Of a stretch of DNA of 64,000 nt, positions 34,381-44,752 are shown in pieces (position 1 is the stretch's first letter; each line of letters opens with the position of its first letter). The notes below the pieces were generated by a model, which ran no database searches, was not told the DNA's origin, and was given only the letters and a program-made list of their open reading frames with translations. The position numbers and the translations under genes are program-made. The DNA comes from Rhynchopus sp. YZ270_cl-10 (lineage: Eukaryota > Euglenozoa > Diplonemea > Diplonemida > Diplonemidae), in the NCBI GenBank assembly GCA_964035575.1, contig OZ037878.1, forward strand, positions 62,001 through 126,000, read 5' to 3'.

Positions 34381-34440
34381 TAAAGTTGGTTGTATTAGTG
34401 TAGTGGGGAGACACCCGATGATGAGCTCCACTATTTTAAT
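34381..34440. repeat. Hairpin family 2, copy c
   Basis: Stem TAGTGGGGAG/CTCCACTA (one bulge) around ACACCCGATGATGAG. Both arms differ from copy b but still pair. Confidence 0.7.
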
Positions 34441-34817
34441 TTTCTTTTGAATCCTTGAATAATTGATAACGTGTAGCCACCTCGCTTTTTTTGTGTGAGC
34501 TCCACACCGTTCCTCGCCTATCTCTCGTTTCGTGGATACCGTTACTAAGTCCTGCTCCCGCCTCCACTCGTCAGGTAACGAAGCGGGGATCATTAGATAC
34601 CCAGGGTGATTATGCCCGGGCGAGATAGGCTTGAGGTCAGGCTTTATCCCTGCCTCAGAGAGTGGTCAAGGAAATTAGTGGAGAGAAGCTCCACGACAAA
34701 AAAAAAAAAAAAAAACGGGAAATGCATCACCAAAAATTACCCACAAATTGAAAAATGCTTCTGCAAAAGAGAGTGCATTTGTGTTCAGAGACTTTTATGG
34801 TTTTGTTTTTGACCTTT

Positions 34818-35441
34818 TTACAACGGGTCAAGGCAGCTGAGGGGGATGTCGCACTCCTTTGCGACCTGGTATCGACTCATCCCACTATACTGCCCCATAT
34901 AGTCGAGAAGAGACGAGATGTTCTCGGTGTGCACGTTGGCGCAGCACATGGCGTGGCGTGCGGAGGAGGCTGTCATGTCGAATGCGTTTGCGTCCTCTTC
35001 GGTCTTCTGTGCCTCAGTGGCGAGTCTGGTGTGTTCTTCCTGCAGTCGTGCGTACAGTGCTAGGTTGTGGTTTCTTTGTGGGTCGGAGCGCTGTGATAGA
35101 AGATCGGATCGTAATGACTCTGCCTCGAGAACCTTCTGCTGTAACGACGCAAGCTCTGCCTGGCGTCTCTGCAATGCGTGCTCCTTCTTCAGCTGCGCGG
35201 TCGCGGGGAACGCCCAGACCAGAGTATTGACCCCCACCTTGTCCTGCTGTACCAGGTCATCGGCGATGAGCGCCTTCACAGCAGCCTCGACGTTGTTGAA
35301 AGGAACCCCCTTTGCCTTAGGGAGGATGCGGATGAGGTCCTTGATGGTCGTGGGCTCGACAACCTCGTGGAGGTATTCGAGTGTCTTCTGTTGCTTCTCC
35401 TCGTCGGTCATTCCTTTGCGCTTGATGGCCTTCGGGGGCAT
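34818..35441 (-). CDS. MND1: MND1, meiotic recombination partner of HOP2
   Basis: 207 aa (family 205-220) starting MPPKAIKRKGMT. The N-terminal winged helix reads DLIRILPKAKGVPFNNVEAAVKAL, then LVQQDKVGVNTLVWAFPA, as in human MND1 (LEKIAPKEKGI then YYWAFPS). A coiled coil follows (KKEHALQRRQAELASLQQKV), then a C-terminal helix with CANVHTENISSLLDYM. MND1 pairs with HOP2 to help DMC1/RAD51 find the homologous chromosome in meiosis. A long pyrimidine tract ending TTCTTAG is 2 nt before the ATG. The in-frame upstream extension is low complexity and unlikely. Confidence 0.9.
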   Translation of the reverse strand: MPPKAIKRKGMTDEEKQQKTLEYLHEVVEPTTIKDLIRILPKAKGVPFNNVEAAVKALIADDLVQQDKVGVNTLVWAFPATAQLKKEHALQRRQAELASLQQKVLEAESLRSDLLSQRSDPQRNHNLALYARLQEEHTRLATEAQKTEEDANAFDMTASSARHAMCCANVHTENISSLLDYMGQYSGMSRYQVAKECDIPLSCLDPL

Positions 35442-35443
35442 TG

Positions 35444-35465
35444 CTAAGAAGAGAAAAAAAGGGAA
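35444..35465 (-). promoter_or_regulatory. Likely 5' splice acceptor of MND1
   Basis: TTTTTTTCTCTTCTTAG directly before CAATG; the strongest such tract in the window. A second AG, also after TTCTTAG, lies further upstream. Confidence 0.55.
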
Positions 35466-35661
35466 AAAAGAGGGTGTGTATTCACCTAAGAAGGGGTTTA
35501 GTGAAGTGAAGCAGTTGAGAAGAAAGAGATTGTGATAAAAAGAGTTCAAAGTGCACGGAGGGGGGGCAGGAGTTGGGACGTTTTTGCTATTGGTCATATC
35601 AGGGGCTGGAAAGCGTTAAAAATGAAAAAGGTTATGGAGGGAGCATTGCCCTCCTTTTGCC

Positions 35662-38600
35662 TCACAGCTCGGAGAAGTCGAAAGTGCGCCGCGTTCCACA
35701 CGAAGAGCAGAAGAGCTGTGCGTCTGTTGTGAAAACAAAGTCGCACAGCTTGCAGCTGCCCTTGGGGGTGAAGGGGACACTGTAGGCAACCTTACTAGCT
35801 TCTTCCCCTTGAGGGGAAGTGAACCTTCCTTCCGTGCTGTGGGCTGGCGACTGGCTTGCCTTCGGGCTCGAGGAGGCTTCTCGGGCAGCTGCCTCAAATG
35901 TCTCCTCTCGACTGAACAACGCATTCGGGATCACCTCAAAGAGCTGCTTGCTCTCTCGGATACCCTTCAGGTTTATCCCACCCAGCGAAGTAATCGCCAT
36001 GTCGCAGATATGCCTTTTGCCTTCGCTCTTCGTCTCTAACCCCAACTCATCAAAGGTTTCCTTTGATATAACAATCTGCCCCCCTTTCCCGTAGCCGCTG
36101 ATGCGTGCACTAAGGTTAACAGGAGGGCCGAAGTAGTCCATCCGCTGCGTACCGGGGTCGGGCTTGCAAAGGGGTGTGCAGCAGTGGATGCCCATGCGTA
36201 CTTTGAGGCCTCGCCAGAGGAAGCGGCGGAAGGAAGTCTCGATGATGGGGATCGCGTCGCCCTGTGGGTGGGTAGGTGGGTGGAAGAGGAGGTCAATAAA
36301 TATGCTTTCAATTCAGAGCGGAAAGTGTTTGATAGGGTGCGGAAAGGATACAAAAAAAATGCTCGAGAGAGAGAGAGTTGCTAGAGAGTTGCTTATTGCT
36401 CAAAAGGCTAAAAACGGGAGGAAAAATTAAAGGTTGTTGTTCGCTTCCGTTTATAAGATTACCCGAAGCCTACCATACCCCTATTCCCATGACCGTCTCG
36501 CGTATGTCTTCCTCCTCCTCTTCGTCGTTGTTCCGCTCTTCTTGTGTGAGGGACAGAGGGTCGTAGTCTGTGCCAACTATTTTGACCATGTCGAGGATGG
36601 GTTGCGGCCATTTGAGGAGGAGGAGGAGGATCTGTGAGACGAGACACCAGTTGAGTGCGTCGATTGTATGGTGGAAGGCGACCATGAAGGCGTCGCCCTC
36701 TGTCTTGACCTCGTAGCCGCAGAACCGTAGCATGATGCGGCGGAGGAGGCGGTTGTGCATCTCGAGCGCGATCTGCATGGAGGCGGGCTCGTGCTCCCAG
36801 ATCTGTGTTGAGTTCTGCACGTCTGTGAAGACGAGGGTGACCTGCCCGCAAGGAGGGTCCACAGACAGCATCTCCGCACTCATGGGAACGTACGACGTCG
36901 GCGCAAACGTCATATTAATCCGCTTCTTCGGGTCAGAGGAGACAAGCTCCTCCAGCGTCTGCATCTTCAGCACCGCCGTCACCCCGCTGCTTGGGTTCCG
37001 CCGCATGATGTACCGCCCATCACTGCTGAGGCTCATCGTCACTTCGTTCAGGCACCGTTCACCAAGCTCCCGTAGGGCATCGCTTCGGCAGACGTGGAAA
37101 AATTTATTTGTTAAAGTATTGCACAAACAGAAGTCTAAGGAGCAGACCCCAGCACGCATGACAACAAGCATCGGCCCTGTAGAGGAGAGCGCACAGCTGT
37201 ACTGCCCACCAGAGCAGCTGTTCAGGATGTGGTACACCAGCTTCGAGGAGAATCTGCCATTAGGGAGCACGCCATTCGCGGAGCTGTGGTTCTCGAGCTC
37301 GCTGAGCTCAAGCTTCGTGATGGTGAGGAGGTGCACTTCTATGGACTGCGTGGTGGAGATGGTCACCTGCGGCACCTCACCGTCTGTGATGCTGACGTCA
37401 CGCACCGTGCGTGAGGAGATCCCTACTGGACGCGCTGCGGAGGCAAGCTTCAGACAGTAAAACGCATTTCCTAGGGTCGGCGAGAAGACGGTCACCCTTT
37501 CTGCTCCGTGCGTGTCGCTGAGGCAAACGTAGTCTCCATTGCCAACTTGCTCCAAGGCAACGGGGGTGCCTTGTATAAGACGTTTTGCGATGTGGCAGTT
37601 GTCGCCTACCCACGAGCGGTCTGCAAGCATGTGTGCGCATTGGAAGAATTTGTTCTCAGAGGTCGGGAGGATTGTGAGGATGCGGAACTCAAAGCGGTTG
37701 TTCGCGGGGTCGTGCTTGCGGAGTGTGGCGACGCTGGGGCCCCAATACATCGGGTATATATCGCAGCATGGCTCTGCAGCAGTGTACGACGCGAGGAAGG
37801 GTGTGTTGTGTTCCACGACGACGTCCATGCGGAAGCCTGCCACGTCGTTCGGGAGTGCGCCCTGGTACGGTGCCTGCGCAGCTACGTTGCCCTTCCAGAC
37901 GCGCGCTCGCGAGCGACGCTCTGTGGGGGAAAGGACTGTTTGTTCGTCGTCAACGCAGCCGCCGCCGTCGTCGTCGTCGTCATCGTTGTTGTCATCGTCA
38001 CTCACAACGACCCGCCGAGGCAGCACGCTGCTCCGCTTCCTCGCAGCAAAAATCGACCCCACAATCGGATCCAGATCACATTCCAACGCCGAAACCCTTT
38101 GCTCCTGCTGCACCTTCACTACCTTCTTCTTCTTGCAGGCTCGGAACCGAAAAATCCCGCCAGAATCTGCGAAAAGAAGCTCCTGTTTTGCGCCGACCTT
38201 GTTTGCACGCTCCACCGCTGTGCGGAAGCGCGTTGCATCCAAACCTACATAATGCTGAACAACACGCGTCTGCCCTCCAGACACATCGTAGATGCGGAGC
38301 CCTTTGACGGACCCAGAATAGATCAGAGGTGTTACCCCGTCCTTACCATGGAAGACCTTCGAAAAGGTGTGGAATCCATCGTCAGACAACGTCGCCTCAA
38401 AGCTGTTCACATACTGCATTCTCCCTTCTGCGGCCAACTGGTAGGCACGCACTGCGTCAGAAACCGCATGAAACCTAGTACTCTTTTTTCCTTCCTGCAT
38501 TGCACAGTCAATTGGAGTACGCCGTGTAGAATCTGGCAAATATATACAAGCCTCCTTTTTTAAGAAAAGTTGTGCAAGCTCGGATTGAGTCCATTTTGAA

Positions 38601-39082
38601 TCGGCAACTTGGGTGGCATAGTGCATTGCGGCTTGGCCATCATCATTGGCGAGATTGATTGATCCGGGACGAAGGTTTGCAAGACGTTTCACCTCTTGCA
38701 CATTCACCGGTACTCTCATCAGCTCTGCGATCACCGCAGTGCAGCCAAAATGCCCCAGCACCTCATAGTTCGTGGAGGCTGCCGCATCGGCCTCGCTGAT
38801 ACCTTGCGTTGCGATGATGGAGGTGCCGCGCTTCTTCTTTCCAGGCGCACTCCCCAGCTTTGTCGCAGTGCACATATGCCGAGGCGAATCCTTCGAAGAC
38901 ATCGTAGTGCTCCTTGCCCTCCCCGGTTCAGACAACTGCAATGTCCCCACCGTTGTCGTAACATTTGCGCACACAGTCACCCCTCTAGCCCTGGGGGGCG
39001 CCTTCTGCTTTGTATTAGCATTCGAAGCCTTCTTCAACCCTCCCTTCAGACACGGAAGCAACACTTTGCGTTCGTCGCTCAT
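35662..39082 (-). CDS. Class III adenylate cyclase with ankyrin-like N-terminus, 2 exons
   Basis: Exon 1 (39082-36479) and exon 2 (36261-35662) join in phase 0 across a 217-nt intron (GTATGG to CCCACAG): 1,067 aa. Residues ~100-200 look like ankyrin repeats (NLANDDGQAAMHYA, DSTRRTPIDCA); the middle is beta-rich. The cyclase domain starts VTLVFTDVQNSTQIW with metal Asp 1; EVKTEGDAFMVAF has the base-selecting Lys and metal Asp 2; QRMDYFGPPVNLSAR in exon 2 carries the adenine Asp, the transition-state Asn and Arg. All residues suit ATP to cAMP. The layout near the metal sites is closest to trypanosomatid cyclases, but no transmembrane segment is seen, so it is probably soluble. An acidic insert (NNDEEEEED) precedes the intron. 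The C-terminus has a CKLC...CSSC zinc-ribbon-like pair. Confidence 0.88.
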
Positions 39083-39615
39083 TTGAGAGAAAAGAGAGAA
39101 GACGGAAGGAAGTAAACCACTTCAAAAAAAAAACGCTCCTGCTGCTTCAAGGGGATGTATTCAAGAGGATGTATGACGGTTATTGTTAAGATGAGACCGT
39201 CAAAAAGAAATCCCTAAAAAGGTTTTGAAGAAGATCCTGTAGTCCGCGAATTATCGCGAACCCTTTGGAGGGGAGGGGGGGAAATCTGTGGGGAGTATGT
39301 GGGTTGGGGAAGGGGAAGGGGAGGGAGGGGGGGGAGGGGGGGAGGAAAGTTTGAGAGAAAAAGGGGGTGAGAAAGGAACGATTTTGGAAGATGAAGCACT
39401 CACGCTGTCGAATAGATCCACACCATGTTCATAATAAAATTTTTTTCCCTCCTACGTGGCAGCTAGAAATCAACACAAAAAAAAACGATTCAGTTCCCAA
39501 AGAACATAGTTTCGGTTAGCGCTTTTTAGGCAGTTATTTTTTGGGCTAAAAATAAGCCTCTGGGATGCCTGATAAAAAAAGGGCACTCACCGAAACCATG
39601 AAAGAGAAGTTGGTA

Positions 39616-39650
39616 AAGAAGAATCTAAGCCTCGCGTGCTTAGTCACATC
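39616..39650. repeat. Hairpin family 1, copy f
   Basis: AAGAAGAATCTAAGC / CTCGCGT / GCTTAGTCACATC; full inner stem. Confidence 0.6.
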
Positions 39651-40100
39651 AACTAAAAGAAAGAACAGAAAAACGGTCTTTTTCAAAAAATAAATGTCAA
39701 TCCACCGTTCCAACGACATCAGGGGTACGAGGGGGTACTCGTACCCCCTGTGTGTTGGGTAAAAAAAGGTACCAACCGGGACCAGGTCCCGGGATCGTCC
39801 TACTAGACCAAGACACACAACCACACTGCCTCAGCAGGGAAAAAGAGAACAGGGTTAGTACCAAGTAAAAAAAAAATCAGTTGTTTTCTAACCAAAGAAA
39901 TCAGTCTATGTTTTTTTCGCCGCTTCTGGATAACAAACGCGCCTTCTTCTTTTTCTTTTGTTTTGTTGTTGTAGTAAAAACGACACTGCTGTCAAAACCC
40001 ACCGTGTCAAGAAGACATAACTTCTGCACAATTCAGTTCACCCGAAAGGTTAGGATACTTCGGATTATTTTGTTTTTGCTTTTTTTTTCGTTTCCTTTTT

Positions 40101-40160
40101 TGAAAACGTTGTTGTATATAAGTGTAGACACCCGAGGCTGAGCTCCACTATAACTTCTTC
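40101..40160. repeat. Hairpin family 2, copy d
   Basis: TGAAAACGTTGTTGTA then AGTGTAGACACCCGAGGCTGAG and CTCCACTATAACTTC; all landmarks kept. Confidence 0.65.
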
Positions 40161-40305
40161 ACTATCTCTTTTTGCTTTTTTTTGTTACGCACACTACTTT
40201 GTGAGCGGGAAAGTGTCACGTCGTTCACTCACCCAACCGTGTTCCAACCCAGCGAGAGCGGCAAAGCACTTTTTTGCGTTCCATTTTTTGCATTCCTATT
40301 TTTTA

Positions 40306-40350
40306 TCAAAACTTTTGTTGTACTGGACACGAGCTCCATTATAACTTCTT
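40306..40350. repeat. Hairpin family 2, copy e (shortened)
   Basis: CAAAACTTTTGTTGTACTGGACACGAGCTCCATT then AACTTCTTC; the central loop is missing. Confidence 0.5.
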
Positions 40351-40392
40351 CTTTTTTTGCTACATTCTTGGCTAGAAAAAACCTAACAAAAC

Positions 40393-41478
40393 TCACACAG
40401 TATGTCTACACGTTGGGCAGTTGTTACGCAATCTGAGCCACTGCGTGATGCATTCCCCATGGAAGACGTGCTGGCAGGGAAGTGTTGTAGCGTGGGACGA
40501 TGCTGCGAAACGGTCGTGACAGATGGCGCACTCCTCTCCGACCAATGAGGCATCCACAGTGCCCGAGGCGAGGTTTCCGATCTCTGTGTCGGTCATATTG
40601 CGTGCGTTTGGTGTTGTCGGTGTCTCCGCAAGCAGACGTTGAATGCCCCGCGCCAGCCCTGTCACCAACGGCTCCAGATTGTTCCCCTGCGACCCCGTCA
40701 ACGCCTGCAGAATCGCTCCCAAGGGGTGAATCGGCTCGACCTGCCCCTCAGGCTCCTCCCTCACCTCCTCTGCCTCCGCCTCCGCCTCCAGCTGTTCCAC
40801 AAATTGGTTCTTACACACTGAACAGGTCTTCTCCTCATCAGCACCCCCAGTCACCGCCACCTCTTTGTCACACATATGGCAGAAGTACTTTGGTGTTGGT
40901 CTTGGTGCTGCTCTTGGTGCTGCCCTACCTGTGGTGCGTCCTTGGCCTCCAAAGAGAGAGGTTGGCGCGGAGGTACCGGAGGAGCCGTCCAGGGGGGAGC
41001 TGGAAGAGGGTGCGGCAGACCCAGGGGCCATCTGTTGTTGCATTTGTTGGATGAATTGGGCGGCGATGCTGCCGAGGGGGGAGTTGAAGATGGTTGCGGT
41101 CATGTTGCTGACGGTCTCCGGAACGCCGTTTCCGGTGAGGAAGCGGAGCGCGGCGTCTGAGTAGTGGTTGCAGTTCTTCTCGAGGAGGTGGTAGGAGTCT
41201 GCGCCAAACTCACGCCGCTGCGAGCGGTTCCAATCTGCAAACTCTGTGCGCGTCTTGCTCGTCGTCCCCATCGCACGCTTATGCTGCGGCACACCAAACG
41301 GCGTCGTCTCAGGCGCCTCATCCATGATCCCCGCACCCCCCGCAAAAAGATGCTCCCTATCATACACCACCACCGCTGTGTGCCATATGCCTTCAATAGG
41401 TGTGCCCAACAGCATGGGACTCAACGTACGCGCCATACCCTTGCTGATATCGTACATGTAAAGGTGGACCTCGTGCAT
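40393..41478 (-). CDS. DESI1-type isopeptidase fused to an RNF126/RNF115-type RING E3
   Basis: 361 aa, one exon. Residues 1-135 are a PPPDE/DESI1 domain: VHLYMYDISKGMARTLSP and GIWHTAVVVY (catalytic His), then LLEKNCNHYSDAALRFLTG (catalytic Cys), almost as in human DESI1 (EGIWHTSIVV, EHNCNTFSNEVAQFLTG). After an Ala/Ser/Pro linker comes a zinc ribbon FCHMCDKEV...CSVCKNQFVE like that of RNF126, and at the C-terminus a RING-H2 CAICHDRF...CQHVFHGECI...CPTCR. So one chain can in principle both remove SUMO or ubiquitin and attach ubiquitin. The frame is open throughout with no intron motif at the join, so this is not two genes run together. A CTACCTCTCAG acceptor is 25 nt before the ATG. Confidence 0.92.
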   Translation of the reverse strand: MHEVHLYMYDISKGMARTLSPMLLGTPIEGIWHTAVVVYDREHLFAGGAGIMDEAPETTPFGVPQHKRAMGTTSKTRTEFADWNRSQRREFGADSYHLLEKNCNHYSDAALRFLTGNGVPETVSNMTATIFNSPLGSIAAQFIQQMQQQMAPGSAAPSSSSPLDGSSGTSAPTSLFGGQGRTTGRAAPRAAPRPTPKYFCHMCDKEVAVTGGADEEKTCSVCKNQFVEQLEAEAEAEEVREEPEGQVEPIHPLGAILQALTGSQGNNLEPLVTGLARGIQRLLAETPTTPNARNMTDTEIGNLASGTVDASLVGEECAICHDRFAASSHATTLPCQHVFHGECITQWLRLRNNCPTCRHTV

Positions 41479-41502
41479 CGTGTGTTTTTACTGTGGTTGT
41501 CT

Positions 41503-41520
41503 CTGAGAGGTAGGATAGTG
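41503..41520 (-). promoter_or_regulatory. Likely 5' splice acceptor of the DESI1-RING gene
   Basis: CCACTATCCTACCTCTCAG on the minus strand, 25 nt before the ATG; a weaker CCACAG follows 12 nt later. Confidence 0.45.
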
Positions 41521-41692
41521 GAGGAGGGGGAGGAGGAGGAAAGGGGAGGTGAGAGATGGCGTATTTGAACAAAAATATAAGTGTCGCGAAAAAATATCCC
41601 TTTTTTTTTTGGAGGAAATATTTGTTTTGGGGAGGGAGGGAGGGAGGGGGGGTAAACGTTTTGCTCAAAAAAAAAAAAAGTGGTGGTTTTGT

Positions 41693-41725
41693 AAGATGAT
41701 CCTAAGCTGCGGTGCTTGGTCCCTT
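41693..41725. repeat. Hairpin family 1, copy g
   Basis: AAGATGATCCTAAGC / TGCG loop / GTGCTTGGTCCCTT; inner stem AAGC/GCTT kept with G-T pairs outside. Confidence 0.55.
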
Positions 41726-42007
41726 AGAATATACCAATATTGATTGAGCATTTTTTTTTTCCTCTTTTTTTGTAATTGAAGGCCACATACCTAATGGTAA
41801 TGTGTGGAGAGAATAAAACCTTTATAATAAAAACACTCTCGAAAAATGGCCTACACACAAGCACATCTTTCACAACAAGACACGATAATCAGATTAGTTT
41901 TTTTTTGTACACGTTTTTTTTTACATTCGAGCATCAGTTCTTCGTGTAGCTGCCCGACATCCAAACCACTCTTTGGGTACATCTACCCCAATTTTTTTTC
42001 ACTACGT

Positions 42008-42718
42008 TCACTTGGTGTCCCATGTGAACTTCAGGGTCTTTGCATCAATGGTTTCCCCCTCGCAGGAGCATGCATCCTTGAACTTGACCTGCTCCCATGT
42101 TGGCACCACCGGCTTGTTGTCCACCTCCACGATGATGTCGCTGAAGGTGATGGAGCCATTCTCGGGGTATTCTGTGCACGACCTGGGCTGGTGCTCCACA
42201 ACAAAGTAGAGGTCGGAGTAGTCCTTCTTGATGCTGCCTTGGCGGGTCGACACGATGGGTGCGTCGCCTCCCTTCTTCCCGATAACCATGGTGTACTTCT
42301 CGGGCGCCGTCATCGTCAGGCTTGAGTACACAACATCCCCAGGCACGACGTCCTGTGTGTCCGATGCCCACCACCCTCCACCCTCCCAGTCAAACTCTCC
42401 GTTGAAGATCGAGTAGTTGTTGCCAGTGTACCCATAGGCAAGGATAGGCTGGATCAGGTCGCAGGCCGGTTCAGGCTCAACTCCGTACCACCACCCTGGA
42501 GCAGAGGGGGAATACCTCGTGGAAGGGTACGCAGGGACAACCCACGTCACGTTGACCTGTGTGACCGCACCCTGCGCCTTGAAGACTGCGTAAGACAGCC
42601 ACGACCCTGCAGGGTCACACTGCGCGCCCTTCTGCGACTTCACAACGTTTCCGAAGGACTGCTTCGCCTCCACAGTGCATGCCACTGCGGAAAGAAGCAA
42701 CAACGAGGAATAACGCAT
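42008..42718 (-). CDS. Small secreted protein of unknown family
   Basis: 236 aa starting MRYSSLLLLSAVACTVEA, a clean signal peptide. The mature part is rich in Trp, Tyr and Gly (PSAPGWWYGVEPE, GEFDWEGGGWWASD) with four or more Cys and predicted beta-strands. The spacing of a WWYGVEP segment, an LAYGYTG strand and a DVVPGDVVYSSLT strand is reminiscent of beta-sandwich eqolisin (G1) peptidases or jelly-roll lectins, but I cannot identify catalytic Gln/Glu with confidence, so I give no function. The longer in-frame start is low complexity; a CCCCCTTCAG acceptor lies 14 nt before this ATG and supports it. Confidence 0.8.
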   Translation of the reverse strand: MRYSSLLLLSAVACTVEAKQSFGNVVKSQKGAQCDPAGSWLSYAVFKAQGAVTQVNVTWVVPAYPSTRYSPSAPGWWYGVEPEPACDLIQPILAYGYTGNNYSIFNGEFDWEGGGWWASDTQDVVPGDVVYSSLTMTAPEKYTMVIGKKGGDAPIVSTRQGSIKKDYSDLYFVVEHQPRSCTEYPENGSITFSDIIVEVDNKPVVPTWEQVKFKDACSCEGETIDAKTLKFTWDTK

Positions 42719-43438
42719 TGTTAAAGAAGGGTCTGAAGGGGGGAGGAAGTGTTCGTAGTGAAGGAAGTGGTGAGAATGGGGAGGAGGAGGAGGCAATAGA
42801 AGGCGTAGTGGACTTTTGTTTTGTGGATTTATAGTTTGAAACTTTTTTTCCCCTGCTTTTTTTGATTGCAAAAAATAAAAATAATTTCATATACTTTCTT
42901 TTCTTAACCGAAATGAAAAGAAAGCAAAGAGGGTGCGACAAATGTACCCTTGCTTTTTTTTTTGGAATGTTTTGCAAAACGTAGAAAAATAAAAATAAAA
43001 ATAAAAATAAAAAGAGAAGCTGGAAGTGCAAACGCCTCACTGTACACCGGAGGCGGACGCAAGGCACGAAAATTAAAATGGTGTGGCAGAATAGGGGGAA
43101 CGCAAAAAGTGCTGCAGAAGTGCGCAAGAAGTGCGAAACACCCCCCTTCAGCGACACCATAAAATCAACTTTTTTTTGTTTTGTTTACCTCTCTCTTGGA
43201 CAACGTTTGTTTTGTTTTGCTTTTTCCCCTTTTTCTTGCAATTTTCTCCCCAAAAAAAGTTTTTTTTTTGGGACAGATTGTCACAAACACAACACACATT
43301 TAATTTAAAAAAAGCACACAAAACTCTCATCTCTCTTTCAATTGTGTGCGCCTTTTTTCTTCTTCTTTTTCCTTATTTTTACTCCATTTTTTTCCCGTAT
43401 TCTCTCTCTCGTGTTTTATTTTTTCTCCTCTCCTCCAC
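42719..43438. other. Intergenic, no gene seen
   Basis: Long T- and A-runs between the secreted-protein gene and SAHH, with a likely splice acceptor at 42733 for the secreted-protein gene. Nothing else recognised. Confidence 0.5.
42733..42752 (-). promoter_or_regulatory. Likely 5' splice acceptor of the secreted-protein gene
   Basis: CACTTCCTCCCCCCTTCAG on the minus strand, 14 nt before the ATG. Confidence 0.5.
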
Positions 43439-44752
43439 CTAGTAACGGTAGTGGGCAGGCTTGAAGGGTCCGTCAACGGTCACTCCAATGTACTCAGCCT
43501 GGGCGGGGGTAAGCTTGGTGAGCTTGGCACCGAGCTGGGCAAGGTGAGCCATTGCGACCTTCTCGTCGAGCTCCTTGGGGAGCAGGTGCACCTCGGTCTG
43601 CACACCCTTGGCGTACTTGTCGGTGTCACGGTTGCCCCACAGCTCAATCTGGGCGAGCACCTGGTTGGTGAAGGAGTTCGACATGACGAAGGACGGGTGG
43701 CCGGTGGCACAGCCCAGGTTGACGAGACGGCCCTCGGCAAGGAGGATGATGTGGCGGCCGCTTGCCATCGTGTAGCGGTCGACCTGGGGCTTGATCTCAA
43801 CCTTCTCCACGCAGTTCTTGTTCAGCCACGACACCTGGATCTCAGTGTCGAAGTGGCCAATGTTGCACACAATCGCGTCGTTGCGCATCTCGGGGAAGTG
43901 CTTCTCGGTCAGGATGTCGTCGTTTCCGGTGGTGGTCACGAAGATGTGGGCCTCCGCCACGACGTCCTCGAGAAGGGTCACCTGGTATCCCTCCATGAGT
44001 GCCTGCAGGGCGTTGATGGGGTCGATCTCGGTCACAATGACACGTGCTCCGAAGTTGCGGAGTGCGGCGGCGCATCCCTTGCCGACGTCTCCGTATCCTG
44101 CAACAACAGCGGTCTTGCCTGCAACCATGACGTCGGTCGCACGCTTGATTCCGTCGACAAGCGACTCACGGCATCCGTACAGGTTGTCGAACTTCGACTT
44201 GGTCACGGAGTCGTTCACGTTGATGGCCGGGAAGGGCAGGCTGCCGTCCTTGCAACGCTTGAAGAGCGCCTTCACTCCGGTGGTGGTCTCCTCGGACACT
44301 CCGACGATTCCCTTCACAAGGTCGCCTCCGGTCTTCAGGACGAGGTTGGTCAGGTCACCACCGTCGTCAAGGAGGATGTTGGGGAAGCCGTTGCCAGAGA
44401 AGCCCTTGATGGTCTGCTCCACGCACCAGTCGTACTCGGCGTCGGTCTCTCCCTTCCACGCGAAGACGGCGATACCGGCCTTGGCCATGGCGGCGGCAGC
44501 GTGGTCCTGGGTCGAGAAGATGTTGCACGACGACCAACGCACCTCAGCACCCAGGGCGGTGAGGGTCTCAATCAGCACAGCGGTCTGGATGGTCATGTGG
44601 AGGCATCCGGACACCTTGGCGCCCTTCAGGGGCTTCGACTCGCCGAACTCAGCACGGAGCTCCATCAGTCCCGGCATCTCGTTCTCGGCAAGCTCAATCT
44701 CCTTGCGCCCGAACTCCGCGAGGGAGATGTCCTTAACCTTGTAGTCAGTCAT
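43439..44752 (-). CDS. AHCY: S-adenosylhomocysteine hydrolase
   Basis: 437 aa, complete, no introns. It carries all family landmarks: substrate-site [20 protein letters not shown], the NAD-binding [23 protein letters not shown], and the C-terminal KPAHYRY that reaches into the partner's NAD site in the tetramer. It splits S-adenosylhomocysteine into adenosine and homocysteine, keeping methyltransferases (such as the NSUN enzyme here) free of product inhibition. It lacks the ~40-residue insert seen in some bacterial and plant forms. Codon use is strongly biased to C/G-ending codons, so much so that the opposite strand stays open, which suggests high expression. Confidence 0.98.
   Translation of the reverse strand: MTDYKVKDISLAEFGRKEIELAENEMPGLMELRAEFGESKPLKGAKVSGCLHMTIQTAVLIETLTALGAEVRWSSCNIFSTQDHAAAAMAKAGIAVFAWKGETDAEYDWCVEQTIKGFSGNGFPNILLDDGGDLTNLVLKTGGDLVKGIVGVSEETTTGVKALFKRCKDGSLPFPAINVNDSVTKSKFDNLYGCRESLVDGIKRATDVMVAGKTAVVAGYGDVGKGCAAALRNFGARVIVTEIDPINALQALMEGYQVTLLEDVVAEAHIFVTTTGNDDILTEKHFPEMRNDAIVCNIGHFDTEIQVSWLNKNCVEKVEIKPQVDRYTMASGRHIILLAEGRLVNLGCATGHPSFVMSNSFTNQVLAQIELWGNRDTDKYAKGVQTEVHLLPKELDEKVAMAHLAQLGAKLTKLTPAQAEYIGVTVDGPFKPAHYRY

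Larger units (their letters stand above)
33303..34817. other. Intergenic with two hairpins and a weak coding-like patch
   Basis: Holds family 1 and family 2 hairpins. A balanced-composition patch at 33492-33731 could encode about 79 aa on the plus strand, but it lacks codon or family support. A fragment of the SINE-like repeat tail lies near 34558-34622. Confidence 0.45.
39083..40392. other. Intergenic with hairpins
   Basis: No gene seen. It contains family 1 copy f, family 2 copies d and e, and a strong unrelated hairpin at about 39722-39748 (GGGGTACGAG/CTCGTACCCC). Confidence 0.5.
41479..42007. other. Intergenic, one hairpin
   Basis: A/T-rich; contains family 1 copy g. No gene seen. Confidence 0.5.

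Noticed and set aside
34818-35597. Longer N-terminus for MND1 (start at 35597)
   Set aside because: The extension is pyrimidine-tract translation; the family N-terminus fits MPPKAIKRKG, right after a TTCTTAG acceptor.
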